NCBI GenBank assembly: GCA_958430865.1
Contig: CAUDNR010004054.1
Span: forward strand, 1-64,000
Direction of reading: 5' to 3'
DNA from: Entrophospora sp. SA101
Lineage: Eukaryota > Glomeromycota > Glomeromycetes > Entrophosporales > Entrophosporaceae
DNA length: 64,000 nucleotides
The notes under the pieces were generated by a model. It saw nothing but the letters and a program-made list of their open reading frames with translations, was not told the DNA's origin and ran no database searches. The position numbers and the translations under genes are program-made. Below, piece after piece: positions 26,514-38,734 of this stretch; within the stretch, counting starts at the first letter, position 1, and every line of letters begins with the position of its first letter.

Positions 26514-27389
26514 TTAAGATGTGAAAAAAATCTAATTTTGGAATAGAACACTTATTGTCCAATTATAATAATAAACATTTGGAAAATCTTGTCAATTATT
26601 AGTCTTACTTGTTTTATGTGGTTCATATGAATCATTCAAAGCTCACTAACCTTCTGCTTTTTTAAAAAAGGAAATTCTCTACAAACCATTTTTATAGAAA
26701 TGTAATTTGCAATCTGCAATATGCTATTTGATGCTTGCTTATTGTAAATTGGAATTTTGCTGTAAATGGCAAATCGTAAAAGTTTGTCAATGAACTTTTG
26801 TAACCTGAATTTTTGGGAAGAAGGATGAAATACGAAACGTTGTACAAGCAAATTTTTTTCATATCCGACCGACACTATTTGTCAAATGATCTTCATAATA
26901 ATTAATGATTTAATGATTTGCAAATGTACTATGCTGCTCATATCACTATCTGAAACTAACAACTTTAATCTTGTGGATTAATATCATCGAAGTTTTGTAA
27001 AATAGTTATGGGAAACCACCATGTAATTTTGTTCCCTGAATTTAAACACAATAAAACACAAGACATGGTTAAAATATGGATTTAAAAAAATCCAATTTAA
27101 AACTGCAAGGCAAATTGTTGACCTGGTCACATTACCACTTTCGCTAATATTTGTCCCATAAATCCCGCGAGTATCCTTAGTGCAAGGCCATCCATCATCT
27201 GCACCGAAGAATATAAAAATGTGTGTATGCATGCACTTGCACATTATTATTGTAGGCTGACTGTTTACGTAAGACTCGTACTCCAATGTAAGAGGTTAGG
27301 TTAGTATGTTTTAAATTTTGCGTAATACAAATTTACTTAATTATTTTCTTTAAAAATTTACAAAATCAAAAAATCATAAAAAATAAGAA
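26514..27389. other. Intergenic stretch between PHD gene and DOP1
   Basis: Contains a copy of the gene-downstream repeat at 26624-26875. Minus-strand frames here (26636-26875, 26984-27286) are judged to be chance or repeat-derived. Confidence 0.4.
26624..26875 (+). repeat. Gene-downstream repeat, copy 1
   Basis: Begins about 110 bp after the PHD gene stop. Shared blocks with 38475-38660 and 62690-62885 include TCACTAACC, AAAAAAGGAA, TACAAACCATTTT, TTTGCAAT, AATTTTGCT and, with copy 3, TGAACTTTTG and GAACAA/GTACAA-type tails. Same orientation as the upstream gene. Confidence 0.65.
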
Positions 27390-30300
27390 ATGCGTGAAAT
27401 TGAAAAATATCGTAAAGATGCTCGCTATAAAAAATATGTTTATAATGTTGATAAAATTTTACAATCATTTGATAGAGAAGTCAATGAATGGGCTGATTTT
27501 ATATCATTTCTAACGAGACTTTTGAAGGTAGCAAAAAATTAATATATTATTGTATTCCATTCCAATTGCGCGATCATTGTTCAGACTATTATTTTATAAA
27601 TATATGTACATATGTATGTATGTATGTATGTATAGTCTCTTAAAGATTTTCCACAATTTCCAGTAATACCAAGAAAATTGGTGGTTGGTAAACGTCTAGC
27701 TCAGTCTTTGAATCCAGCATTACCCCCAGGAGTACATCAAAAAGCTTTAGAAGTTTATGATTATATATTTGATAGCATAGGGGTATGTTTATAATCAAAA
27801 TATTTTTACTAGTTTTTATTGTAAAATTTTTTGATATTTATTATAGGAAAAAAAAATAGGTCGAACAATTAGAAGAAGACCTGCCCATATATTCTCAAGG
27901 CTTATTTCCATTCTTTCAATATGCTACCATGTCAGTTAAGGTAAATTATTATTGTTATTTTTTTTTTTTTTGGAAAAAAAAAATTAAGTTTTAATATTTA
28001 TTTTTTTAAAAAAATCTAATTTATAAGCCTCAATTACTTGGATTATATGAAAAATACTTCTTCCCAATAAAAAAAGGGTTAAGACCAGTAATGAAAGCTT
28101 TTATTACAGCGTTATTACCTGGTCTTGAAGAAGAAGGAAGCGAATTTTTTGAAAAAGTAAACATTCAAATTTCAAAGAAAAATTATTTCAAATAATCATG
28201 ATTTTAATTATATTTAATATTTTTATTTTAGGTTTTATCACTTTTAGATTATTTATGTGGAATTGTAGAGCAGTCATATTTTTTTCAGTGTATGTGGTTA
28301 GTGTTAATTACATCTCCTTCCTTGCGCATCCCAGCATTAAATTTTTTAAATTTAAGAATGCCAAAGATCATAACCAAAGAAGGTAATTTTTAATTGCAAG
28401 ATAATTTAAGAATTAGATTAATCTCTTATATATATATATAAACTTAATGAATTTCTTTTTGATTTATAAAGACTTGGCTGTAGTGTTATGTGATGATGTT
28501 GGTATTATGGTTCAGGCTTTTTCAGCAACCTTAAATGATTCTCATAATTTGGTTCCAAGAGCTCTTCTTCAATTACTAGTAGTTAGTTTTCCATTAAAGT
28601 TTAAGAATGTTGGAGGGTATATATCAAAAATTAATAATAATTGGTTAAAATTATAAATTGTAATTATATATTATTAATTATATAACTTATTTTTAGAATA
28701 GTGAAACAAAATGAATTAGTAATGTTGATGAAAACAGCTGCAACAGTAGTTTTAAGAAAAGACATGTCCTTAAATAAGAGACTTTATGCTTGGTTACTAG
28801 GACCTGATGAAAATCATGATCAACAGATTAAGCATTTTCATGAATATGGTAAATCTGCACTTATCATTGCTATGAGGGTAAATTTTTTTTAATAATACAT
28901 TTTTAAATCTAGCTTAATGTTAAATTGTATCAATTTGAATGATAATTATTCCTTAGGTTTCATTATTGTGAAAAAAAAATAAATATATTTATATATTAAG
29001 AATTTTAGAAATTTTTTTTAAATAGGAGTTATTTTTTGAGAAGACAAATGACCTTTTAACAGCACAGAAACCATATAAAATATTAATATCTTTGATGGAT
29101 AAATGGGAAATTGGACAACCAATAATTCAAGAATTGTTAATTGAAATACTACAATCATTGAAAATAAAAGTTGAAAATTCATCTTTTGGACAAGAAGTAT
29201 TTAAATCTAAATTTATGATTCAAGAGTTGTAAAATATGATATAATCTTTTTTTAATTACTTGCTATTCTTTTTTTTTTTACATAATTAAACAATTCTGTT
29301 AAAAGTTATTACAAACTGCAAATATGTTTCTTGAAATGATTGATCCATATTTAATTTGGATGAAATTATATAATTCAATTGATGATGGTTTCTCTGCAGA
29401 TGGATTAGATACTTCAGTAAGTAGATTTTCTTATTATTGTTTTTTTGTATTGAACATTAAAATTTAATATTGTTGTTGATTTCAATTTTTAGGGATTAGA
29501 ACTTGTTAATTTTGTTTTGAACTCATTTAAAATGCATGAAGAAGAAGTAGATCAAGTTCATTTGCCACTATTTTTGATTGCATTGTTGTGTAAGCTCCAG
29601 GTAAATAATTTAATTAATTAATTAATTAATAGATGAATATTTATTGAGTATTAATAATAATATATGAATTTAATCCAGAATATATCCAATAGTACAAAAT
29701 TCATAGAAATTATACCGCAAATTGAACCAGCATTACAATTAGCATTAGATCTTTTAGTAAAGATTCCCATCAATGTATTTAGTGTTCGTGGCAGAGAATC
29801 AAAGAAGGAAATTTTGGGAACTATTAAAAAGTCAAATAATTCTATTTCTTTAGACTCTTTAAACCCAATTGATGAAACTATAGAAAAGCAAATAGGATTT
29901 GATTCATCAATTGGAATGGATCCATTGAAATATATAGGTGACTATTATAGTTGTGAATCTGAAAATAAAGATGTTGTTGGTATTCGTGGAAGGCATCTTG
30001 TAGAAGAACTGTTGAAAGCAATTCAAGGATTTTTGAATAACTTGATTAGTTGTTTATTGACTGAAAAGCAATGTAATGATGTATTTGATTATTCAGGAAA
30101 GTTTATTATCATAATGGATCATAGTTGTGGATTGTTGAGAAACGTTGCGGCACAATTGCATTCTGTACGCTATGATGTTGCAGAATATGAGGAACTTAGA
30201 TACAAGTTTTTTTGTGATGGATGCATTAGTTCATTAATTAAATGTTGTTATATTGTTAAGAATTTTAATATAATTGACTCTGCATTGTCAACACTTTTAG

Positions 30301-32727
30301 ACATTATGGTTGATAAGCGATTGATTTCTACAAAATTAATTGATAATAAACAACAAATAAGACAAATCGTTGATACTTTGTGGTCATTTTTGGCACCTCA
30401 GTATGAAATATTACACTTGAGAACTGTCCAGCTTATATGGAAACTTAAAGATATATCTAATGCAAATCATGTCGAGGCTGTAATATCTGAATATTTAATA
30501 CACAAGGATGCTGCTACAAGAGTTTCAAATTATGAACGTTTTGGTCTTTTTTGGGATCTATCAAAAGATTTTGATTCTAACGACATTTCATTTACACAAC
30601 CAATGTTTCTGATGTTAGACACTTTACGTGATGAAAATCCCACAAATAAGCGAGCTGGTGAAACTTGGATGAGATATAACCATAAAGCTTACTATAGAAT
30701 TCTACAACCTATGATTGCTATATTTTGTGACTCGTCAATACTCCGACGAAGAGCTGAAGTGCTTATTGATGGAGAAGTGTATGAGACTCTTCATTATCAA
30801 AGACCATTCAATCAAGCACAAATTGATTATGTCTTTGAGACCTTATTAAGTATGTGTCACGTTGGCGGCAAAAGCTTCTTAAAAGCAATTCAAAAAACAG
30901 TTGATAAAGTTGACATATTTTCTAAATGTAGTTGGTTGCCTGAAAACATTCCATCTTTAACTTATAGCGAAATGTTTATAAGGACAGCATTGATATTCAT
31001 TGAAACTGAATTACCAGATTCTTTAATATCATCTATGAGTATATTAAATGATTCAATTCATGTGCATGCTACAGAATTTCTTCATTTGTTGATCTGCAGT
31101 TATGAATATGTGGATAATGATTTACTTTATATGGTGCATGAGGGTATTTTGCGTAAACTTCTTTATTGTATTTCAATAAAACAATTGGATTTACAATCAA
31201 GACTTTTACACTTGGTGTTAACCTCGGTTATTACTATTAGCTCTTTTGATGAAAATGTTATATCTGGATCATCGTCATCAACATCCAACTCGATACCCTA
31301 TATAATACAATTATCAGGTTATGAAGATTCAGAAGCAACGAAAAACTCTACAAATAATAAAGGGTTAATAAATCTACGAAAAGAAGGATCTTCCCAATTT
31401 TTCGTTAAAGTTTTGTTAAATGCTATTTCAAAACTATCAAATCGACCACTTTTGCAAGAATGGATGGATTTCATACAAATGTCTTTGCCATACTTTCGAC
31501 AGTCTTTTAACATTATTCTAGTACCTTTAATTCGATCTCTTTGTGAACAATTGAGTAAGTGGAAAACAGATACACAAAATCATTACACCATTATAGCTCA
31601 TATTGGTAAACCTACACCAGTTGAATGTAAAACATCACATCATGATTCAGCGACAAGTGATTGGGACATAATTACTTTATTGAATGGATTTGAAAAAATT
31701 GTAATATTTTGCCTGCAGGATAAAATGTTGGCTGAAGTTGATGGTTCATCTTCTAGCGCAAAAACGTATGAAGGGTTAACAGGGTATGTCACAGGCGTTT
31801 TTTCAATGGATATGGGTCCTAGTGAACCTACAACAACCGAGCCAAAGGTTGGTATATCATTAAATATTGATTCTAACATTCACATATAATATTCATAACA
31901 AATTTTGTATTACAACTAGCCTCGAGATTACATTTTGAGTTTCTTTTATCCAAGTATTTCATCAATTATTTTGGATATATGGTCAATATTCAATAATAAT
32001 TATTTTTCCAACAATCAATCACGAGTTAGAACAAATCCATTCAATATATCATTCACTTACATGGGTGAAAAAGTAAAAAGTCGCATAAAAAAACTGCTTG
32101 AGCAATTATACAGGAACGCACATGCAGAACTCGTTGAAGCTTTTGTGGAGCTCTGGTACGTTGATAATCCTAACATTAGTATTCTTGGTCAAGAGGTACG
32201 ATTTTTTTTTTTATTTGTGTATTAATTATACTGATTTTATCGCAATCCAAAAAAGGAAACCAAAGTGGTCGCAACTATAATATTAATATAAGCTGGTTTT
32301 TGGACATTTATTATAGGATATTGGAAAACTTAATAACAATGTTATAGAAATTTTGAATATTATTCCTGGTTCATCACCTGTTAAAATAATGACTACTTTA
32401 TTGGTGATAGCACGTGGAAAATCACAAAGTATACAATCTACACAGAGAACCAAAAAAGTTGGGTTAATGACAGGCAAATTGTATGAAATTTTAATTTATG
32501 CAATAAATTCCCACATCTTAACATCCGCAATAAAATAAAGCATTGATTTTTATTTAGATCAGACATTATGATTATTCGATTTTTGGAATTTTATTCAAGT
32601 ACTGTAGGAATTGATTCCTTGATTGAAATATGTCCACAATGTATGACCTACACCAAAGAATATTTTACAAACGGTACAATGTTTAAATATATTTTTCCCT
32701 CATTACTCCGGTTAGTTATTATTTTTT

Positions 32728-32765
<38 letters not shown>

Positions 32766-34831
32766 TTTTTAGAAAAAAACCATTTATATTTTTTTTTCAT
32801 AATTTATAATTTTAGGTTTTTACATGAGATCTCTGATAAATTAACAAATGCTATTCATTTTGAGGATAAAAAAGTTCGTCGCGATATGCAGGTAATAATA
32901 TATCGATATAAATGTTGTAGAGATTTATATAGTCCACTAAAAAAATATATTATTAAATCAATTTTTAGGACATTTATCAACGCGTCTTAGATTATTGTAT
33001 CTTAGTTGCAGGTCGATCTTTTGACCAAGGAATTTGGCTTAGAAAATCAATTCCACAAAATGGGGAATTCATAACCACAATCGATGGTATTTTTGTCCGA
33101 GTTAATTATTTAATTATATTTTAGGTAAATTCGGTAAGTTAACAATAGTTGATTTTTTCTTTTATTTAAAAGCAACGGATGAGAAAGAAATAGAATCAAA
33201 TACTCGTTCGGATACTCCGCAACCTGATGATAAAAAATTTTCTTGGAAATCAAAAGAAGAATTCATCATTGATCAGGTATTTTTTTTATTTATTAATTTT
33301 TTTAGCTTGAAATTATAACAATATTAATGTATTAATTTTTCTCCTTCCTAGATCAATGTATATTTATCTACAGTTGTAATCCCCAATATTCGAAGGTTGT
33401 TTGCTGATCAAGACCGTATAACTTCAATATTGACAAATTTAATGTATTATGTCATTACACCGAATATAAAAAATCGTCAAATGTAAGTATTTATTTTTAT
33501 AGACAATTTTTATTAATGATTATTAACATTTTATTAACTAATTTTATTTAAAATATTTTAAGTTCTGGGAATGAGAACATAATACTTGATATTTTAAGTG
33601 AAATTTCTCAAATTCCCTTTGCCTATCGTGTTTGGCGAAGAGAGGCCTGGGATGTTTTTTTAGATAACAGGTTTTTCAACATGACATCTGGGGCTTCAAA
33701 AAAATGGCGAGTGATTTTGCAAACAATTATGATTTCAGAAAAAGAAAGATTCACAGAAGTCATAGGACGTGTGTCAACATCATCTGCCAATACATTGTTT
33801 GTTAGTAAAGAGCAAGAATCTTTAAATCGAGCACTGAGCTTAAGGCGAATTTCATTTGTTATTTTTTGTGGAGCGATTGATCAATATCTTCCACAACTTC
33901 CTAGTATTTTAGAAAAATTGGTCGACTTATTTAAATTACCAATGACAGAATTGGTTCATATTGAGGTAATTAAATTATAATTTATATACTTGTGTGCGTA
34001 TATATAAAATTTTAAAACAATACAAACAATGAATTTTTTTTTTGTCATTGATAAATTGGTCTTTGACAAATTGTAGATATATTTGTGTCTAAGAATATTA
34101 TTATGTAGATTTTCTAAGAGACATTTATCAAATTTTTGGCCAATTTTGTTAACTGAACTGGTAAGTATTTGAAATTGTTTTTTGTCAATAAATGGACAAA
34201 TAATTGTTAAGGATAATCTGTATATATTTTCTTATAATAGGTGAAGCTTTTTGGAATATTTATACAAAATGAAAATCCTGAACGGCCAGAAGCGGTCAAT
34301 GTATTTTTGTCTGCATGTAAATTTTTAGATCTAATTTTTGTTTTGCAAACTGAGGATTTCCAAATGTAAGATTTTTTTTTTTTTTAATAAAAAATTTTAT
34401 TTTCCTTTAAATTAATTAATTTATCTCATTTTGATTTTAGTTATGAATGGATGTTTATAACTGATACAGTTAATGTAATAAATCACGCACTTGAATGGTC
34501 ACCTTATGCTTTAATGGATAAATTGGGCGATCATTTATCAGGACAAACGGTTGATTTGTCAGGATTAAGAGCTGGAGTTCCATTAGCACCAATTCCTGAT
34601 TCCTTAAATCAGGAAAGCAAACGTCCAATGCTCACACTTAAAAGTATTAATAATGTTAGACAATTAGAATCATTTATTAGAAATATTAGTTTATATGTTT
34701 ATCAATGTACCTATACACTTTCTCAACCTGATATTCCATATATTGAAAATTTATTAGAAAGTGATTTATTAGAATCTGATGGAAATGAATCAAGCAGTAG
34801 TGGTTCGAATAGTGTAGAAGCTACCGTTTAA
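27390..34831 (+). CDS. DOP1: DOP1 (Dopey) family Golgi-endosome trafficking protein
   Basis: Twenty-two exons join in frame into 1851 residues. Exon ends: 27390-27527, 27636-27782, 27860-27940, 28028-28156, 28232-28382, 28472-28616, 28697-28877, 29026-29196, 29306-29416, 29493-29600, 29679-31847, 31920-32195, 32317-32480, 32558-32710, 32816-32891, 32969-33086, 33173-33276, 33352-33482, 33563-33965, 34077-34160, 34241-34365, 34441-34831. The N-terminal Dopey domain is clear (RYKKYVYNVDKILQSFDREV, ADFISFLTRLLK, FPVIPRKLVVGKRLAQSLNP, PGVHQKALEVYDYIF, MKAFITALLPGLEEEGSEF). The rest is the long helical repeat typical of the family, ending with an acidic Ser-rich tail. DOP1 works with the flippase Neo1 and with MON2 at Golgi and endosome membranes. 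Length fits fungal members (yeast 1698). Exon 8 has an alternative read-through to a stop at 29230-29232. It ends convergent with TRAPPC13, 291 bp away. Confidence 0.95.
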
Positions 34832-34921
34832 TGAATACAACAATAACAATTTGTTTTTAATTTGCATTATTAATAACATTATAATTTAATTATTTTTTTC
34901 TAATTTACAATATATATTTAT

Positions 34922-35100
34922 ATATAATAAAGTGATTTGTTAGAGTCTGGTTGAAACGAATCAAAGCAGTGATGATTCGAATAGTATAGAAGTTACCATT
35001 TAGCGAATACATTAATAATAATTTTTTTTTAGTTTGTACTTATTAATATTATAATTAATCTAATTATTTTTTTTTTTCTAATCTACAACATAAATTAAAT
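34922..35100 (+). repeat. Decayed tandem copy of the DOP1 3' end
   Basis: Starting at 34931 the sequence repeats, with substitutions and small indels, the last coding codons and 3' flank of DOP1 that start at 34760 (offset 171 bp): AGTGATTTGTTAGAGTCTGG versus AGTGATTTATTAGAATCTGA, then a TTCGAATAGT block, AGAAGTTACC versus AGAAGCTACC, and the shared 3' flank TTATTAATATTATAATT-like. The copy is shifted and contains stops, so it is non-coding. Confidence 0.8.
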
Positions 35101-35122
35101 GAACAATTAATTAACACCAATA

Positions 35123-36548
35123 TTACTTGGAAAATAAAACGAAAATGTCTGTGAAATGATCTATTTCTTTTGTATAATTAGATATTATATCAGTAATTTT
35201 TATTCCAGTAATTTTTTGTAACCCTGGACTTAACGGAATAAATTCCATGTTAAAATCAATATAAGCGTCAGGTGATAGTTCACCTAGTTGAATTGTTGAA
35301 ATACCACTAATTAAAACAGATTCCGTTTTGTTTTTAATAGATGATATGATAACTGATAATGTGGAAGATGTACGATTTCTCAATCGACATCCTAATTTAA
35401 ATGGTATTTCAAGTTCAATTATTGATGGTATTGAAATAACTGAAAGTTCAATTTCATCCAATAGTGGTGGTTTGCGTGCTAATTGACTTGTTTGTAATCT
35501 GCCAGTTTCGCCCAAGTTTGATCTCCATACAATATCTAATTTACCAAGTGCAGTTGTAGATCTTGCAGTTTTATCATCAATAGTAGGTTTTGGAGTTAAC
35601 ATATACAAATATTGACGAATATCTTGTGGATTTAAATAACTACCATCACCAAATATACTTTCAGGAATTGAATCAATTGATTTTTTTATTAAATCCTTTG
35701 ATTGATTTGATTCATCAATATTATTTTCTGATTTATTTTGTTTGGAAAAAATTATTATTACTAATGTTTGACGTAAATAAAAAATGATTAAATTGATTTT
35801 ATTTATTATTATTATTACCTTTATTATCGTCTTCTTCATCTTCATCATTGACAACATAATTAAAATCTTTATAATTAAAAATCTCATTTGGTTCAAAATT
35901 CATTTTTTCCAAATACATATTCCTTTTTGATACATTTTGTATTAAAACTTCCAAAAAAATTGTCCCATCTGCTACACTATTAACTTTTGTTTTAACAGCA
36001 AAAGGATTTAAAACTTGGAATTTATAAAATTTAGTGAAAAGTCTTCTTTCACCTTCAATTGTTGAATAAGTAATCAGGCATGTTAAATTATGAATTCCTA
36101 ATTCTTTAATTTCATGCTTTATAATAAATTCACATGATTTTTTTGGGTCAAGAAGTGAAACGGGGCCTGTTGACGTATCAATTAATAGTAAACGTTGTGA
36201 ATTTGTCTGAAGTTCTACTTTGATCGATATATCACGAGCATATTGAAATGAATCGTTGCTGATAATAAAATGACTGTTAAAAGTTGCACCTAAATAGATA
36301 TTATCAAGTGGTTTGGATGATGTTGATGGTAATAATTCAGTTTCAAAAAAATCTAAATCTTTAGTGCGAACTTTCGATTCTGCAATACTTGATGATGTAT
36401 TGTTATTTAATGGATCTAAAGAGTCTGTTGATGTGTTATTATTATTATCATTGTCATTCTTTTCTTTGTTGACGATAGACAAGGGATTTGATTGTCGAAT
36501 AACCTTGAGAGATAACAAATGTTTTTGTTCATTTAAGAAATCTTGCAT
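35123..36548 (-). CDS. TRAPPC13: TRAPP complex subunit 13 homologue
   Basis: Two exons: 35819-36548 and 35123-35760 (455 residues) or, with an alternative acceptor, 35123-35727 (444 residues). Both acceptors keep the frame and differ only in a disordered linker, so the choice is open; the first gives the tidier 58-bp intron. Family landmarks in order: EQKHLLSLKVIRQSNPLS, NIYLGATFNSHFIISNDS, VELQTNSQRLLL, IKHEIKELGIHNLTCLITYS, FYKFQVLNPFAVKTK, DIRQYLYMLTPK, LDIVWRSNLGETGRLQTSQL, and FKLGCRLRNRTSSTL. The protein is built of beta-rich domains and belongs to the TRAPP tether/Rab-GEF complex acting in ER-Golgi traffic and autophagy. An Asn-rich run near residues 35-60 is an insertion relative to animal proteins. 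It converges on DOP1; the shared trafficking theme may be coincidence. Confidence 0.92.
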
Positions 36549-37199
36549 ATTGCTTGTTAAAAGAAAGTATTTTGGAAATGGTCAGTGCAACAATGACCAA
36601 AAAAATATGATTACACAAATTAAAGATTTCTTTTATCAAAATAACAGGAAATTCTTATTTTTTAGATCATGCTTACAGTGTTGTTATATAAACAAAAAAT
36701 TTATAGGTAAAGTTTTATTGATGAGATCTAGTTTCAACCTATTACTACGTACTACTTTTTTTTATTAGTACACGACAGAATAAGTGATGAAAAAAACCAT
36801 CTCCTCGAATAAAAAAAGTATTAATCAATACTAATGTTGGGATTTACAATGGTGTAAGAGTTTAGGAGTAATCTTAAAAAGGTTGCGAGTCAGACCGAAT
36901 AAATGTCTTGCAAATAAATCAAATATTTAATTTACACAGAATATAGTGAACTTGGCTCATAAATCCAAATTGCTCATCCATTATTTTTTACTATTCCTGA
37001 TTCATAAATAAAAATTTTTTTTAACAGTAAAATAATTTTTAATCTAAAAATGCTCAATTATTTGTGGTACTGTGTCTATTATGTGTGGCATTTTCATCAT
37101 TTATTGAAATAGAAAAAAAATAATAAATGACGGGTACACAAAAACGCATTCTTTTTTCTTTAACTAAGGCTCAATAATCCTGCAAGTGATAATAATAAT
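36549..37199. promoter_or_regulatory. Divergent intergenic region, TRAPPC13 and coiled-coil gene
   Basis: Both genes start at the edges of this 651-bp stretch and are transcribed outward, so it should hold both promoters. I see no defined element; a plus-strand frame at 36313-36768 is the shadow of TRAPPC13. Confidence 0.4.
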
Positions 37200-38330
37200 A
37201 TGAACGATTTTATTCAGTTAACTGGAACAACTCAAGACTATGGTATTGTAGAAAATTTACGAAGCCACGCAATAAATTATAAAAATATAAACAAAACTTT
37301 AGAAGCTGAGAAAGGAGAATTGATTAAACAAGAACATGCGTTAAGTGCTCAAAATGATAAATTAGAAAAATATATTGAAAATTTACAACAAAGTTTTGAT
37401 CAAGAAAAAAAAAGAATAGTACAAAGATGTAATGAATCAGACGCTGAACTTAAAGAATTAAAAAAAAAATTTAAAGATGTTAACGAAGAAGCATCTAGAT
37501 ATAAATCAGCTCTTGGTAAAGGCACCAATTTACGTTGGGGTGAAGATGATTCAGCCCAACTTCAACAAACAATTTCAGAATTACAAAAAGCATTATCGGA
37601 ATTTACTGATCTTAAAGCTAGAGATATTGTAATTAATGAAGAAGAAGCTGATAAGCTTTTAGCAAATTACAATTGTGCTGCTGTGTTTAATAGTAAAACT
37701 GGAAAGACAATATTGAGTGCAGCTTTACAACGGCTGATACTTGATGTATCATTTAGTGAGATAACTGAATATTTGGAAAAATCAAATTTGACCAATAGAA
37801 ATGATAATTTAGAATCAGATGTTAACCTAGCTATGAAATCCTTAGTAGGTTTGGCACAACGTTTAGCCGAAACACGTGAAGGTGATGATGATATTGCCAA
37901 TATTACACCAGCGAAAGTGCGTCAACAAGTTTGTACGGTGTTGGGCACAAGAGGATTTTGTAAGGAGAACCATACATTCATTGAAACTTTATCTGATAAG
38001 ATAATTAATAATGTTTCTCTTTATAGACCATTCAAATCCAATGAAAAGGATCAAATTAAAGTAACTACAATGAATCTGATCAAGGATATTGCGCATTTAT
38101 ACTTTCGTTTAAATGCTCAACAACCTATACCAAAATTTAGAGATTTTTTTAATGGTGGAATACAAATACAAAGTAATTTTATGGAAGGTACATGGGATGA
38201 AAACGATATTAAAAATTTAGAAGTTGAAGTTTGTTCTTTCCCTTTGATCTATAGCAAAACTGATGATAGTCAAAAAGTATTACACAAAGCTCAAGTTATT
38301 ACTAGACCAAAACTTAAACTTAGAAAATAG
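37200..38330 (+). CDS. Intronless coiled-coil protein, family unknown
   Basis: A single uninterrupted frame of 376 residues with an ATG at 37200. Residues about 20-150 are strongly predicted coiled coil: runs of Glu, Lys, Leu and Gln in heptads (for example KLEKYIENLQQSFDQEKKRI, LKELKKKFKDVNEEASRY). A mixed helical globular part follows, with FNSKTGKTILSAALQRLIL and, near residue 240, QVCTVLGTRGFCKENHTFI. The last residues are basic (ITRPKLKLRK). There is no signal peptide or membrane span. I do not recognise the family. Lack of introns contrasts with most neighbours and could mean origin by retroposition or a recent lineage-specific family. Codon use and AT content look like the surrounding genes, and there are no internal stops, so it is probably functional. 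Confidence 0.75.
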   Translation: MNDFIQLTGTTQDYGIVENLRSHAINYKNINKTLEAEKGELIKQEHALSAQNDKLEKYIENLQQSFDQEKKRIVQRCNESDAELKELKKKFKDVNEEASRYKSALGKGTNLRWGEDDSAQLQQTISELQKALSEFTDLKARDIVINEEEADKLLANYNCAAVFNSKTGKTILSAALQRLILDVSFSEITEYLEKSNLTNRNDNLESDVNLAMKSLVGLAQRLAETREGDDDIANITPAKVRQQVCTVLGTRGFCKENHTFIETLSDKIINNVSLYRPFKSNEKDQIKVTTMNLIKDIAHLYFRLNAQQPIPKFRDFFNGGIQIQSNFMEGTWDENDIKNLEVEVCSFPLIYSKTDDSQKVLHKAQVITRPKLKLRK

Positions 38331-38734
38331 AAATTTTTTCACACTTGTGAAATTAGTTTGTTTGTTTATTTATTTATTTATTACTCATCTACTTTTTAAT
38401 TTTATTAATATTTATTTTATATTTTATATTTAACAATTATTAATAAAAGGTATATGTTTTGAAATCTTTATTTTTGTGAATCTTCAAAATTCACTAACCC
38501 TCTGTTTTTAAAAAAAGGAAGTTTTTTACAAACCATTTTATAGGATTATTCAATTTGCAATTGCATTACGCTAGTTGATATTTGATAATTGCAATTAGAA
38601 TTTTGCTAATCGTAAATTGCTATTTAGGAAGAATGAAACAGAAAGCAAAATTGAAATGTTGGCCACAAATAATTTGCCTTAAATAAAAATCTAATTTGTC
38701 CAAGAAAATAAAAAAAAGCAATAATGAAATTGTT
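38331..38734. other. 3' flank of coiled-coil gene with repeat copy 2
   Basis: About 145 bp of 3' UTR-like sequence with an AATAAA-type signal (AATAAAAGG near 38441-38449) is followed by the gene-downstream repeat, then the truncated Tc1 fragment. Confidence 0.4.
38475..38660 (+). repeat. Gene-downstream repeat, copy 2
   Basis: Starts about 145 bp after the stop of the coiled-coil gene. Blocks TTCACTAACCCTCTG, AAAAAAAGGAAGTTTTTTAC, AAACCATTTT, CAATTTGCAATTGCA and GATAATTGCAATT match copies 1 and 3. Same orientation as the gene. Confidence 0.65.

Noticed and set aside
36313..36768. Plus-strand frame of 151 codons upstream of the coiled-coil gene
   Set aside because: Overlaps TRAPPC13 exon 1 in antisense; no motif.
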